From positions 3,038,001 through 3,102,000 of the forward strand of contig CP185379.1 in assembly GCA_049177215.1 (NCBI GenBank): 64,000 nucleotides of DNA, written 5' to 3'. The position numbers were made by a program, and so were the translations under genes. Source of the stretch: Pollutiaquabacter aromativorans (lineage in GTDB: Bacteria; Bacteroidota; Bacteroidia; AKYH767-A; 2013-40CM-41-45). The notes beneath the pieces were generated by a model, which saw nothing but the letters and a program-made list of their open reading frames with translations, did not search any database and was not told where the DNA came from. Shown piece after piece: positions 7,588 to 16,160 of this stretch (within the stretch, counting starts at the first letter, position 1; each line of letters opens with the position of its first letter).

Positions 7588-9493
7588 TGTTTCCTTTGAT
7601 CTCCTCCACCACCCCCGGATCCAGCAGGGTCGTGGTATCGCCAAGGGACTCCACTTCGCCTTCGGCGATCTTGCGCAGGATGCGGCGCATGATCTTGCCG
7701 CTGCGGGTCTTGGGTAAGCCGGAGACGAACTGGATCTTGTCGGGCTTCGCGATGGGGCCGATGATCCGACTCACCGTGAGCGCGATGTCCTGCCGCGTGA
7801 GGTTCTCGTCGCCGTGCGTGCCGCTGTAAATGACATAAGCGTAGATGCCCTGTCCCTTGATGTCGTGCGGGTAGCCGACAACCGCGCTCTCCACCACGCC
7901 GGCGTGCATGTTGATCGCGTTCTCCACTTCGGCGGTTCCGATGCGGTGGCCGCTGACGTTGAGTACATCATCGACACGACCCGTGATCCGGTAGTTTCCA
8001 TCCGCGTCGCGGTAGCAGCCGTCGCCGGTGAAGTACAGGTTCTCGTAGGTCGCGAAGTAATTCGTACGACATCGCTCGTGGTCACCGTAGGTGGTTCGGA
8101 TCATGCCCGGCCATGGAAATCGTATACAGAGGTTTCCATTGACATTGTTGCCGGTGATCTCTTCTCCCTTTTCATCAACCAACATCGGTTGAACACCGGG
8201 CAAGGGAAGCGTGGCATGCGCCGGTTTTGCAGGTGTCACACCAGCCATGTTGGAGATCATGACTCCGCCGGTCTCGGTTTGCCACCAGGTATCGACGATC
8301 GGACATTTTCCTTTCCCCACGTTCTCGTGGTACCAGTTCCAGGCTTCTTCGTTGATCGGTTCGCCAACCGTACCGAGTACGCGCAGGCTGTTGAGGTGCT
8401 TACCCTGCAACGGCCCGAGTCCGTATCCCATGAGTGAACGGATCGCTGTAGGCGCGGTGTAGAGGATGTTCACGTGGTACTTGTCGACGATATCCCAAAA
8501 CCTTCCAGCGTCCGGCCAGGTGGGAACCCCTTCGAACATGAGCGAGGTGGCGCCGGCGCCGAGCGGACCGTACACGATATAGCTGTGTCCGGTGATCCAG
8601 CCAATGTCGGCTGTACAGAAGAAGATCTCGCCCGGGCGGTACTGAAATACATTGGCGAACGAATAGGTGGTGTACACCATATAGCCCGCACTCGAATGCA
8701 CGACGCCTTTCGGCTTTCCGGTGGAGCCGGAAGTATAGAGGATGAACAACGGATCTTCCGCGTCCATTTCTTCCGCCGGACAGTCCGGATTGCCCATCGT
8801 TTCCACTTTGCGGATCTCGTCTTCCCACCAGACGTCGCGGCCTTTGATCATGGACACGGGAGTCCGCGTACGCGTGAGTACGATCACACGCTTGACAAAC
8901 CGGCATTGCACCAGCGCGTCATCGATCACGCTCTTCAATCCGATCTCCTTGTTGCCACGAAAGGCGCCGTCGGAGGTGACGATGAACTCGGCCTGTGCAT
9001 CCGTCAGACGATCGGCGATGCTTTGCGCGCTGAAGCCGCCGAAGACCACCGAATGAATCGCGCCGATGCGTGCGCAGGCCAGTACGGCGATCGCGAGCTC
9101 GGGCACCATGCCCATGTAGATGCAGACCCGGTCGCCTTTTTTGACGCCGTTATTCTTCAACACATTGGCGAACTGTACGACTTTCGTGTGCAAGTCGCGG
9201 TAGGTCAGTACCCGGTGATGCTCTTCCGGATCGTTCGGTTCCCAGATGATCGCCGGCTTGTTACCCAGCGTACCCAGGTGACGGTCCAGGCAATTTTCCG
9301 TGATGTTCAACTTGCCGCCGGAGAACCATTTGACATCCGGGTCCCGAAAATTCCACTCCAGTGTTTTTTCCCATCGCTTACGCCAGTAAAAGTTAGCGGC
9401 CACATCGGCCCAGAATCCTTCCGGGTCCTGTACACTGCGACGGTAGGCAGCATCGTAAGCTGGTCGATCGGTATGTTGAAAGGGGTAGGACAT
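7580..9493 (-). CDS. acs: Acetyl-CoA synthetase
   Basis: Full-length 637-residue AMP-forming acetate-CoA ligase, converting acetate, ATP and CoA to acetyl-CoA in the cytoplasm. The P-loop YTSGSTGKPKG is at 253-263, the WWQTETGG motif is present, and the C-terminal PKTRSGKIMRR carries K600, the lysine whose acetylation inactivates this family. Length equals the family norm (about 650). The ATG at 9493 gives the typical N-terminus. A degenerate TATCTTCG element on the minus strand (9518-9525) might be the -7 box, but no -33 partner is visible. Its 3' end runs into heptad array 3. It is probably a single-gene unit. Confidence 0.95.
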   Translation of the reverse strand: MSYPFQHTDRPAYDAAYRRSVQDPEGFWADVAANFYWRKRWEKTLEWNFRDPDVKWFSGGKLNITENCLDRHLGTLGNKPAIIWEPNDPEEHHRVLTYRDLHTKVVQFANVLKNNGVKKGDRVCIYMGMVPELAIAVLACARIGAIHSVVFGGFSAQSIADRLTDAQAEFIVTSDGAFRGNKEIGLKSVIDDALVQCRFVKRVIVLTRTRTPVSMIKGRDVWWEDEIRKVETMGNPDCPAEEMDAEDPLFILYTSGSTGKPKGVVHSSAGYMVYTTYSFANVFQYRPGEIFFCTADIGWITGHSYIVYGPLGAGATSLMFEGVPTWPDAGRFWDIVDKYHVNILYTAPTAIRSLMGYGLGPLQGKHLNSLRVLGTVGEPINEEAWNWYHENVGKGKCPIVDTWWQTETGGVMISNMAGVTPAKPAHATLPLPGVQPMLVDEKGEEITGNNVNGNLCIRFPWPGMIRTTYGDHERCRTNYFATYENLYFTGDGCYRDADGNYRITGRVDDVLNVSGHRIGTAEVENAINMHAGVVESAVVGYPHDIKGQGIYAYVIYSGTHGDENLTRQDIALTVSRIIGPIAKPDKIQFVSGLPKTRSGKIMRRILRKIAEGEVESLGDTTTLLDPGVVEEIKGNRL

Positions 9494-9525
9494 GGGCGTT
9501 CGAACGTGATGTTGATACGAAGATA

Positions 9526-9567
9526 GCGATTAGTAGGTAGGTATTGGGCATTGGTGATTGGTGATTG
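9526..9567. repeat. Heptad repeat array 4
   Basis: Six in-phase 7-base units: GCGATTA, GTAGGTA, GGTATTG, GGCATTG, GTGATTG, GTGATTG. It lies just upstream of acs and reuses the GGCATTG-GTGATTG pair of array 1. Confidence 0.65.
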
Positions 9568-9582
9568 AGGCGAAATAAAACC

Positions 9583-9631
9583 GGCATTTCTAATTACAAA
9601 TAACCAATCACAAATATCAATTCCTGTTTCC
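9583..9631 (-). repeat. Heptad repeat array 5 (inverted copy of part of array 1)
   Basis: Seven 7-base units in phase. Read on the minus strand, 9587-9611 matches 6029-6053 of array 1 with one difference (GTGATTGGnTATTTG then TAATTAGAAA). The two copies lie 3.5 kb apart in opposite orientation. Confidence 0.65.
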
Positions 9632-9665
9632 CCCGCCTCAAAGAAAACCAGGTTAAAAACACTCA

Positions 9666-9775
9666 CTATTCACCAAAAACTATTCGCTATTGGCTATTCG
9701 CTATTCACAAAAAACTGTTCACCACTTACTATTTACTATTCACTGTTCACTGTTCACTATTCACTCTTCACTACC
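9666..9775. repeat. Heptad repeat array 6 (CTATTCA/CTGTTCA)
   Basis: Fifteen uninterrupted 7-base units, mainly CTATTCA, CTGTTCA, CTATTCG and variants, end 9 bases before the aldehyde dehydrogenase ATG. The phase never slips despite the degenerate units. The final CTACCTTTA could double as a weak -7 promoter element (TACCTTTA at 9772-9779). The rest of the 9494-9784 gap is arrays 4 and 5, so the whole acs-aldehyde dehydrogenase divergent region is repeat-derived. Confidence 0.75.
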
Positions 9776-9784
9776 TTTACCCCC

Positions 9785-11227
9785 ATGCTTCACCTCCAGA
9801 ACTACATCAACGGAGCCCTCGTCCCGCCTGCTTCGGGACAATACCTCGATAATTTCAACCCGGCGCTGGGCGAAGTTTACAGCCTGATTCCCGACAGCGA
9901 CGAACGGGATGTGGCTGCCGCTCAGGCTGCGGCACAGGCCGCGTTTCCAGCCTGGTCCACCATGCCGAAAGAAAAACGCTCGGCGCTGCTGCTGAAACTT
10001 TCGGGACTCATCCAGAAAAACCTCGACCGTCTCGCGCTCGCGGAGTCCGTGGATCAGGGCAAGCCGGTCTGGCTGGCGAAGAGCGTCGACATTCCCCGTG
10101 CGGTTTCCAATTTCCATTTTTATGCCACCGGCATCCTGCACGATTCAACGGAGGCTCACGCGATGGAAGAGACGGCGATCAACTACACCTTGCGGACACC
10201 CGTCGGTGTCGCCGGTTGTATCTCGCCCTGGAACCTGCCGCTCTACCTCTTCACCTGGAAGATCGCCCCGGCGCTTGCATCGGGATGCACGGTCGTGGCC
10301 AAGCCATCCGAGATTACGCCGATGACGGCTTATCTCCTTTCGGAGCTGGCCATCGAAGCCGGACTACCTCCCGGCGTGCTCAACATCGTACACGGACTGG
10401 GGCCCAAGGTCGGCACCGCCATCGTGTCGCACCCTGATATTCCCGCCATCTCGTTTACAGGCGGCACGAAGACCGGAGAGACCATTTCCAGCATTGCCGC
10501 TCCCATGTTCAAGAAACTTTCTCTCGAATTGGGCGGCAAGAACCCGACGATCGTGTTCGCCGATGCCGACTTTGAAAAATCGGTTCACACGGCCGTGCGT
10601 GCGGCCTTTTCGAACCAGGGCGAGATCTGTCTCTGTGGTTCGCGCATCTTCGTCGAACGCAGCATCTACGAAAAGTTCCGCGACGCGTTCGTGGACGGCG
10701 TGAAGAAACTGCAGGTCGGCGATCCGATGCTGGATGAAAGCTGGATCGGCGCGATCGTGTCCAAACAACACTACGACAAGGTCCTCTCCTACATCGAACT
10801 CGCCAAACAAGAGGGTGGTCGTGTTCTTTGCGGTGGAACTGCCTTGCACCCGGAAGGTCGCTGCAAGAACGGTTGGTTTATCGCACCGACCGTGATCGAA
10901 GGGCTTTCCTACGACTGCCGCACCAACCAGGAAGAGATCTTCGGGCCGGTGGTCACCCTGCAACCCTTCGATACGGAAGAAGAAGTCCTGCAATACGCGA
11001 ACAGCACCCGATACGGACTGGCCTGTTCACTCTGGACTTCCAACCTGAGTCGCACGCACCGCATGGCGGCGAAGATCCACAGCGGCATCGTCTGGGTGAA
11101 CTGCTGGCTGCTGCGCGACCTGCGCACACCGTTCGGCGGTATGAAAGGCAGCGGCGTCGGTCGCGAAGGCGGTTTCGAAGCGCTGCGGTTTTTTACGGAA
11201 GAGAAGAATGTTTGCATTCGGCTTTGA
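9785..11227 (+). CDS. Aldehyde dehydrogenase (ALDH8 / aminomuconate-semialdehyde dehydrogenase-like)
   Basis: A complete 480-residue NAD(P)-dependent aldehyde dehydrogenase. N150 (in SPWN), E248 (ELGGKNP) and the nucleophile C282 (NQGEIC) are in place. The C-terminal block WLLRDLRTPFGGMKGSG is characteristic of the ALDH8 / 2-aminomuconate- or 2-hydroxymuconate-semialdehyde dehydrogenase branch, which acts in tryptophan (kynurenine) or aromatic ring-cleavage catabolism. No other genes of those pathways are nearby, so the substrate is inferred from subfamily resemblance only. Expression probably ends at the strong hairpin at 11247-11281. Confidence 0.85.
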   Translation: MLHLQNYINGALVPPASGQYLDNFNPALGEVYSLIPDSDERDVAAAQAAAQAAFPAWSTMPKEKRSALLLKLSGLIQKNLDRLALAESVDQGKPVWLAKSVDIPRAVSNFHFYATGILHDSTEAHAMEETAINYTLRTPVGVAGCISPWNLPLYLFTWKIAPALASGCTVVAKPSEITPMTAYLLSELAIEAGLPPGVLNIVHGLGPKVGTAIVSHPDIPAISFTGGTKTGETISSIAAPMFKKLSLELGGKNPTIVFADADFEKSVHTAVRAAFSNQGEICLCGSRIFVERSIYEKFRDAFVDGVKKLQVGDPMLDESWIGAIVSKQHYDKVLSYIELAKQEGGRVLCGGTALHPEGRCKNGWFIAPTVIEGLSYDCRTNQEEIFGPVVTLQPFDTEEEVLQYANSTRYGLACSLWTSNLSRTHRMAAKIHSGIVWVNCWLLRDLRTPFGGMKGSGVGREGGFEALRFFTEEKNVCIRL

Positions 11228-11246
11228 GCAGACAACTACGGTAAAT

Positions 11247-11281
11247 AAAAAAGGCGTCGTGAGTTTCACGACGCCTTTTTT
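11247..11281. terminator. Bidirectional rho-independent terminator
   Basis: A 16-base perfect stem, A6-GGCGTCGTGA paired with TCACGACGCC-T6, with a 3-base loop. It has a T-run in both directions and lies between the convergent aldehyde dehydrogenase and AT-hook genes. Confidence 0.9.
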
Positions 11282-11296
11282 ATTGCGCATAACCGA

Positions 11297-11629
11297 TCAG
11301 AGATGCGTAACCGGCGTCTTCGCATCGCTGCCGATGACGAGGATACGGTTCACACGGCTGCCCGTGAGGTTGATGAGCGCCATGCCGTCGACGATGCGGA
11401 TACCGTTGCCGATGACGCCCTGTGCAACTTTGGCCGGGCGACCACGCTTACCGGTTCCTTTGAACGGAGCAATTGCCGCGAGCGGCATGCCTTCCGCCAA
11501 CAGGGTCTTCTTGTTCTTCGATCCTTTCGGACGTCCCCGTTTGCCTTTTTTAACGACGATTTTGGCAGCATTTGCGGAGGTGTTCTTGTTCTTAGAACCC
11601 TTCGGGCGGCCACGTTTTCCTTTTGCCAT
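11297..11629 (-). CDS. AT-hook DNA-binding protein
   Basis: A 110-residue basic protein. Two identical GKRGRPKGSKNK blocks (residues 4-15 and 29-40) and a third GKRGRPAK (about 60-67) are classic AT-hooks, which bind the minor groove of AT-rich DNA. The C-terminal 40 residues form a small hydrophobic beta-like module with no obvious family. It probably acts as a nucleoid-associated protein or local regulator. Its 5' leader has an exact hairpin (arms 11660-11666 and 11676-11682) and a 7-base inverted repeat (11745-11765) in very AT-rich DNA that it might itself bind. It is transcribed alone, toward a shared terminator. Confidence 0.75.
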   Translation of the reverse strand: MAKGKRGRPKGSKNKNTSANAAKIVVKKGKRGRPKGSKNKKTLLAEGMPLAAIAPFKGTGKRGRPAKVAQGVIGNGIRIVDGMALINLTGSRVNRILVIGSDAKTPVTHL

Positions 11630-11887
11630 AATTAATTTATTTAGTTGATTAAATAGTATTCCGATGGTCTCCTATCATCGGATTTGAAACAGTTGCAGTA
11701 ATGCACGTCACTAACTCCCTTGCAAGTATACTCCAAATAAACTGATTGAATAAAAATAATTCAATGTATTTGCAGTTATTTATTCACTAAAATAATCGAA
11801 AATGCAGAAAATTCGACCCGGCTCCCTTACAATGAATCCAATGTGAATCCTACTACGGATTCCGGGAATAATACTACCTTGACCCAT
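11630..11887. other. AT-rich divergent intergenic region with hairpin and inverted repeat
   Basis: No gene. It contains a hairpin (arms 11660-11666 and 11676-11682, exact), an inverted repeat with ATTGAAT/ATTCAAT arms (11745-11765) and a near -7 box TGTATTTG just after it (11765-11772) pointing at the barrel gene. It presumably carries promoters for both flanking genes. Confidence 0.5.
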
Positions 11888-12649
11888 ATGCGGAGCCGGC
11901 TGATTTCAATGGTTTTCTTGTGCTTCATGACGGCCTCATCCCGGGCCTATCTCCCGCCAGCTGGACCGGTCTTCGACCGTACGGCCTTTGGATTCACTCT
12001 ATCCATCGACCGTTGCTACCGCGAAATACGGTACGATGGAGCGGATTCCAGTCTGAATGCGGTCTTTAACGATCGCCAAAAACACGAAGATCCGATGATG
12101 GGTTACTCCGTCGGTCTTTCGCTGCGTAAGCAACGCTCACTTCATTGGATTCTGGAAGCCGGTTTACGTTACACGATCCGGGGTTATCAATACCGGTCTG
12201 CCGACAAAACCTTTGGCCCGGCGATCGACACCAACTATGTGACCGTGACCAATGTCACACAAGCGCTGGACGAAATCCTTATCCGGCATCAATACCGTTA
12301 TGTGGAAGTGCCGTTGCGGCTCCATTACCAGTTTACCGAAAACCGGTTGCGCTATCACGTCGCCGCCGGCATTGCCTTGGGATTACCCCTGGGCGTAACG
12401 CTTTCCACCCGGTACAAATTCAGCAATGGCGAACGGGAGGTGAAGCGCAACCAGCTTCCCGATCAGGACCTCAAGATCTCCATCACACCCATACTTTCAG
12501 CAGGCATGGAATTCTATTATAGCCATCGCCTGCGATTCTATCTGGATCCAACCTATCAGTTTGCCCTAAACGACGCAGCAGCTACAACGATACGTGAACG
12601 GCTGAATAGTGCCGGCTTACAATTCGGGGTGATCTACCGATACCGCTGA
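11888..12649 (+). CDS. PorT-like outer-membrane beta-barrel protein
   Basis: I chose the ATG at 11888 because it opens a signal peptide (MRSRLISMVFLCFMTASSRA); an earlier in-frame ATG at 11843 adds only polar residues. The mature 230 residues alternate polar and hydrophobic strands (for example WILEAGLRYTIRGYQY, YVEVPLRLHYQF, LSAGMEFYYS) and end in FGVIYRYR with an aromatic-rich C-terminus. This matches the outer-membrane beta-barrel (PorT/OMP_b-brl_2) families common in Bacteroidota. Specific role unknown. Confidence 0.65.
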   Translation: MRSRLISMVFLCFMTASSRAYLPPAGPVFDRTAFGFTLSIDRCYREIRYDGADSSLNAVFNDRQKHEDPMMGYSVGLSLRKQRSLHWILEAGLRYTIRGYQYRSADKTFGPAIDTNYVTVTNVTQALDEILIRHQYRYVEVPLRLHYQFTENRLRYHVAAGIALGLPLGVTLSTRYKFSNGEREVKRNQLPDQDLKISITPILSAGMEFYYSHRLRFYLDPTYQFALNDAAATTIRERLNSAGLQFGVIYRYR

Positions 12650-12964
12650 TCGAGCTGTTTTCCTTATTGGCGATTCCCTTCACAAGACTTCAACGGTTTT
12701 CATGAAACAAAACTCACCCAGGCTAAGTGTTTCGAGTTGCATTATTTCAATTTACCGGGAATGGCTAATGACCGATATCCTTCCGATTGTTTTGTTGGCG
12801 AATCTAATCGCGATTCGTCTGCTATTCAGGGTAAGTCAGATACAAGAATTCACTTAGGTTTAACTTCATTTTAATGAAATTCAGGAGCCGGAATTCCTGA
12901 CCTTTGACAATAGCGCGGTCACATGACCTTGCCGGATACAAGACCGGTCGAATTTTCTTAATTG
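12650..12964. other. Intergenic region upstream of two-component operon
   Basis: No gene of credible length. Small inverted repeats are visible: CGAATC/GATTCG arms around 12800-12822, and GGTCA-CA-TGACC at 12917-12928, 37 bases before the response-regulator ATG. The latter is a possible operator. No full TAnnTTTG promoter was found. Confidence 0.4.
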
Positions 12965-13654
12965 ATGGAACGAAAAATTCTAATCGTCGAAGACGAGCCT
13001 AAAGTGGCCGGCTTCATCCGCTCCGGGCTGAGCGAAAGCTCGCTCGCATCCGATTGGGCTGCCGATGGGGAATCGGGTATTGCGATGCTGGAGGCCAATA
13101 ATTATGACCTGTTGATCCTCGACCTGAACCTTCCGCGAAAAAACGGATTCGAAGTTTGCGCGGCGGTGCGGAAGAATGATCGCAGGATTCCGGTCCTCAT
13201 GCTGACGGCATGGGGTGCGATTGACGACAAGCTCAAAGGATTTGAAAGTGGAGCCGATGACTATCTGGTCAAACCATTCGAGTTTCAGGAATTACTGGCC
13301 CGCGTTAAGGCCTTACTCAAGCGCTCGGAGCCCGAGTTATCGGAGCCGTCCACACTCCGTTATGCGGACATTACCCTGAACCTGGACACGCGCGAAGTGC
13401 ATCGTGCCGGTAATAAGATCTCCCTGACTCCGAAAGAATACGGTCTGTTGGAATATCTCCTGCGCAATCCAGAACGCGTCGTTACGCGGGCGGAGATCGC
13501 CAGCCACGTCTGGTCCATCCAATATGAGACCGGTACTAATTTCGTGGATGTTTACATCAATTTTCTGCGTAAGAAGATCGATCGCGGATATATCCGTAAA
13601 TTGATCCATACGCATGTCGGCAGTGGGTACATCCTCCGGCAGCCGAACCCATGA
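12965..13654 (+). CDS. OmpR-family response regulator
   Basis: The ATG at 12965 gives 229 residues (a TTG one codon earlier is unnecessary). The receiver domain has the acidic pair E9-D10, phospho-acceptor D53 (LLILDLNLP) and the conserved Lys in YLVKPF. Residues 130-229 are an OmpR/PhoB winged helix (LTPKEYGLLEYLLRNP, VDVYINFLRKKID, GSGYIL). The stop overlaps the kinase start (ATGA), so the pair is translationally coupled. It resembles CusR/ArlR-type regulators of metal or envelope stress; the signal cannot be deduced. Confidence 0.9.
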   Translation: MERKILIVEDEPKVAGFIRSGLSESSLASDWAADGESGIAMLEANNYDLLILDLNLPRKNGFEVCAAVRKNDRRIPVLMLTAWGAIDDKLKGFESGADDYLVKPFEFQELLARVKALLKRSEPELSEPSTLRYADITLNLDTREVHRAGNKISLTPKEYGLLEYLLRNPERVVTRAEIASHVWSIQYETGTNFVDVYINFLRKKIDRGYIRKLIHTHVGSGYILRQPNP

Positions 13655-15030
13655 ACATTAGGATCAGGGAGCGCCTGACGCTCCAGTTCACCCTGATCGT
13701 AACTTCCATTCTACTGGTATTTGCGACCGGCATCTACCTGCTGTCGTCGTCCTATCGTGAGCAGGAATTCTATGCCCGTCTGGAAACCAAAGCGCTGACG
13801 ACCGCCCGCCTGTTGATCGAGGTGAAGGAGGTGGACAACGACATGTTGAAGATCATCGATAAGAATTCCATCAACGCGATGTTCAGTGAAAAGGTGCTGG
13901 TATACAACACCGCCAACAAGCTGATCTACAATTCCGTCGATGATGAATCGATTCCGGTTTCCGACAGCCTGTTAAATGAGATCCGGAAATCCGGACAACG
14001 ACGATTCCACCTCGGACTGAACGAGGCGATCGGGCTTCGCTATGTTGAGGGCGATGATGAATATGTTATCCTTGCTTCCGCACTTGACAAATACGGCCGA
14101 AGCAAACTGAACAACCTGTTCTGGGTACTCATCTTCGGATTCATTGCGAGTGTGATCGTCACGGTCATCGCCGCACGCATCTATTCGGCGCGTGCGCTTA
14201 AGCCGATGTCGGATATCGTCCGACAGGCCGAACGCATCAGTTTCACCAGCATGGGCATCCGTATACCGGAAGGCAATGGAAAGGATGAGATCGCGCAATT
14301 GGCGATTACCTTCAACAAGATGCTGGACCGGCTCCAGTCTTCCTTTGAGTCCCAGCGCGCATTCGTATCGAATGCCTCCCACGAATTGCGCACCCCTCTT
14401 ACATCCATTACCGGTCAGCTTGAAGTCACCCTGATCCGGGACCGCAGCGGGGAAGAGTACCGGAACGTCTTGCGTTCCATGCTGGACGACACCCGTGATC
14501 TGAATCAATTGCTGAACAGCCTGCTCTACCTGGCCCGGGCAAACGCAGACGACCGCCTGGTACGCATCAGCAAGGTCCGCATGGATGAATTGATCTGGCA
14601 GATCCTTGGTAAACTACGGAAACAGCATCCCGACTATGAGGTTGAACTGACCTATAGTGAAAAGATCGAGGACGAGAACAGCGTCGTGATCGAAGCGGAC
14701 GAAGATCTCCTGCGTGTGGCCGTTTCCAACCTCATCGAGAACGGTTGTAAATATTCCGACCCTCACCGCTGCATCGTATCCCTGGAACCGCAGCGCGATC
14801 GTTTGCACCTTCGGATAGAGGATGCCGGGATCGGCATTGACCCGGCTGATCTGCCGCACGTGTTTGAGCCATTCTATCGCTCCATGGAAGTGGCGAGAAA
14901 AGGCGGTCACGGACTGGGTCTTCCGCTGGCTAAACGGATCGTTCAGATCCACCACGGTGACTTGTCATTATCTTCTACCCCGGATACCGGAACCCGTGTG
15001 GATGTTTTTCTTCCCTACCTTCAATCGTAA
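13651..15030 (+). CDS. Sensor histidine kinase
   Basis: A 459-residue membrane kinase. TM1 is about 12-32, a periplasmic domain of about 120 residues follows, TM2 about 155-177, then a HAMP linker, HisKA with the phospho-accepting H244 in NASHELRTPL, and an HATPase domain with the N box (NLIENGCKYS), DAGIGI and GHGLGLPLAKRI. The layout is that of CusS/ArlS-like kinases. Partner: the response regulator overlapping its start. It is convergent with the next gene, 40 bases between stops. Confidence 0.9.
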   Translation: MNIRIRERLTLQFTLIVTSILLVFATGIYLLSSSYREQEFYARLETKALTTARLLIEVKEVDNDMLKIIDKNSINAMFSEKVLVYNTANKLIYNSVDDESIPVSDSLLNEIRKSGQRRFHLGLNEAIGLRYVEGDDEYVILASALDKYGRSKLNNLFWVLIFGFIASVIVTVIAARIYSARALKPMSDIVRQAERISFTSMGIRIPEGNGKDEIAQLAITFNKMLDRLQSSFESQRAFVSNASHELRTPLTSITGQLEVTLIRDRSGEEYRNVLRSMLDDTRDLNQLLNSLLYLARANADDRLVRISKVRMDELIWQILGKLRKQHPDYEVELTYSEKIEDENSVVIEADEDLLRVAVSNLIENGCKYSDPHRCIVSLEPQRDRLHLRIEDAGIGIDPADLPHVFEPFYRSMEVARKGGHGLGLPLAKRIVQIHHGDLSLSSTPDTGTRVDVFLPYLQS

Positions 15031-15070
15031 ACGAACGTTTCCGAAGGGGTATCCTGTTTTAGTAAAATCA

Positions 15071-15442
15071 TTAAAGGAATTCCACTTCGTAAACATCGGT
15101 CTTGTTCCGGCCGATATTCCGAACCTCGAACCCTCCCGGTTCCGGGATCCGTTCGATGAGATCGAAGCTGGTACAGGAACGCGGCAGTCCTGAAAAAATG
15201 AGGGTAAAGCGTGCCGTGCTCCCATTGGGCACATGCATCCATTGAGGCGCTACGGCGACGTTATCGGTGAACAGCAGTTTGCTTTCATGCGATGAGGAGC
15301 GATCCGATAAGACCGTAGTACTCCAGATCCTGATCAATTGATCCGGTCCGGTCGCCCGGTAATGGCAGAAAACAATTACCTGGCTCTCTTCTTCAACTGC
15401 AGTAGCGGTTTGCAGTTGGACCGCTGTCGTTTCATCCGGCAT
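15071..15442 (-). CDS. Conserved hypothetical protein
   Basis: A 123-residue soluble protein without signal peptide or membrane segment. A central IRIWSTTVL strand, an APQWMHVPNGSTARFTLIF segment and a CTSFDLIERIPEPGG tail suggest a compact beta-sandwich. I have a sense of similar small proteins in Bacteroidota but know no function. It is divergent from the YdeI-like gene, with 150 bases between starts. Confidence 0.55.
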   Translation of the reverse strand: MPDETTAVQLQTATAVEEESQVIVFCHYRATGPDQLIRIWSTTVLSDRSSSHESKLLFTDNVAVAPQWMHVPNGSTARFTLIFSGLPRSCTSFDLIERIPEPGGFEVRNIGRNKTDVYEVEFL

Positions 15443-15592
15443 GCGGTAAAGTTAAGGGAATATCAACCGCAATCAGTTCAACGAATTGATGTCGATGAGT
15501 CTCTTGATATGACTTTCATTGGATTAGTTTTGTCAGGACATAATCGAGGTCCCAAAAATATTCGGGTACTGATAATAATCTTGACCCTCAAC

Positions 15593-16105
15593 ATGGCACG
15601 CGTTCGTTATACGACCATCATCCAGAAATTCCGGGAGAAGGGTGAAAAATCCGGATGGACGTACATTGATGTTCCGGCCGATGTGGCTAACCGGCTTAAA
15701 AAGGGTCAACGAACTTCGTTCCGGGTCAAAGGAAAACTGGATGATTCCCCCATTGAAAAGGTCGCGTTGATTCCGATCGGCAGCGGGGATTTCATATTGC
15801 CGTTGAATGCTGCGCTTCGCAAAGCCATTGGCAAACGCGAAGGCGCCGGTTTAACCGTGGACCTGCAATTGGATGAATCCGTTTATCAGATCAACGCCGA
15901 CCTGCGGGCCTGCCTTGAAGAGGAACCCGCTGCCAGGAAAATTTTCGATAAGCTTCCCGGCTCTCATCAGCGTTATTATTCCAAGTGGATCGATGGCGCG
16001 AAAACCGAGGTGACGCGTGCCCGACGCATCGCCACCACGATCGATGGTATGATCAAGGGTTGGAGTTTTGCAGAAATCCTGCGAAACGCCAGCGGAAAGA
16101 AATGA
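15593..16105 (+). CDS. DUF1905 / YdeI-OmpD-associated family protein
   Basis: Translation is taken from the ATG at 15593 (MARVRYTTII); upstream extension of the open frame overlaps the divergent gene and is rejected. The 170-residue product has an N-terminal DUF1905 barrel (residues 1-90, with SGWTYIDVPADV and a KKGQRTSFRVKG block) and a C-terminal YdeI/OmpD-associated helical motif (FDKLPGSHQRYYSKWIDGAKTE). Family members have been linked to peptide or bacteriocin tolerance, but the mechanism is not established. A hairpin lies directly behind the stop codon. Confidence 0.75.
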   Translation: MARVRYTTIIQKFREKGEKSGWTYIDVPADVANRLKKGQRTSFRVKGKLDDSPIEKVALIPIGSGDFILPLNAALRKAIGKREGAGLTVDLQLDESVYQINADLRACLEEEPAARKIFDKLPGSHQRYYSKWIDGAKTEVTRARRIATTIDGMIKGWSFAEILRNASGKK

Positions 16106-16107
16106 AA

Positions 16108-16140
16108 AACCGGTCGAAAGAGTTTCCTCTTCGACCGGTT
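16108..16140. terminator. Hairpin terminator between convergent genes
   Basis: Arms AACCGGTCGAA (16108-16118) and its reverse complement (16130-16140). The T-rich side follows on the minus strand, so it mainly terminates the small exported-protein gene and may also protect the YdeI-like transcript. Confidence 0.8.
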
Positions 16141-16160
16141 GTGCTAACCGTGGCAATCTC

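Noticed and set aside
15338..15592. Upstream extension of the YdeI-like protein
   Set aside because: It overlaps the divergent hypothetical gene and lacks family similarity; MARVRYTTII at 15593 is the natural start.
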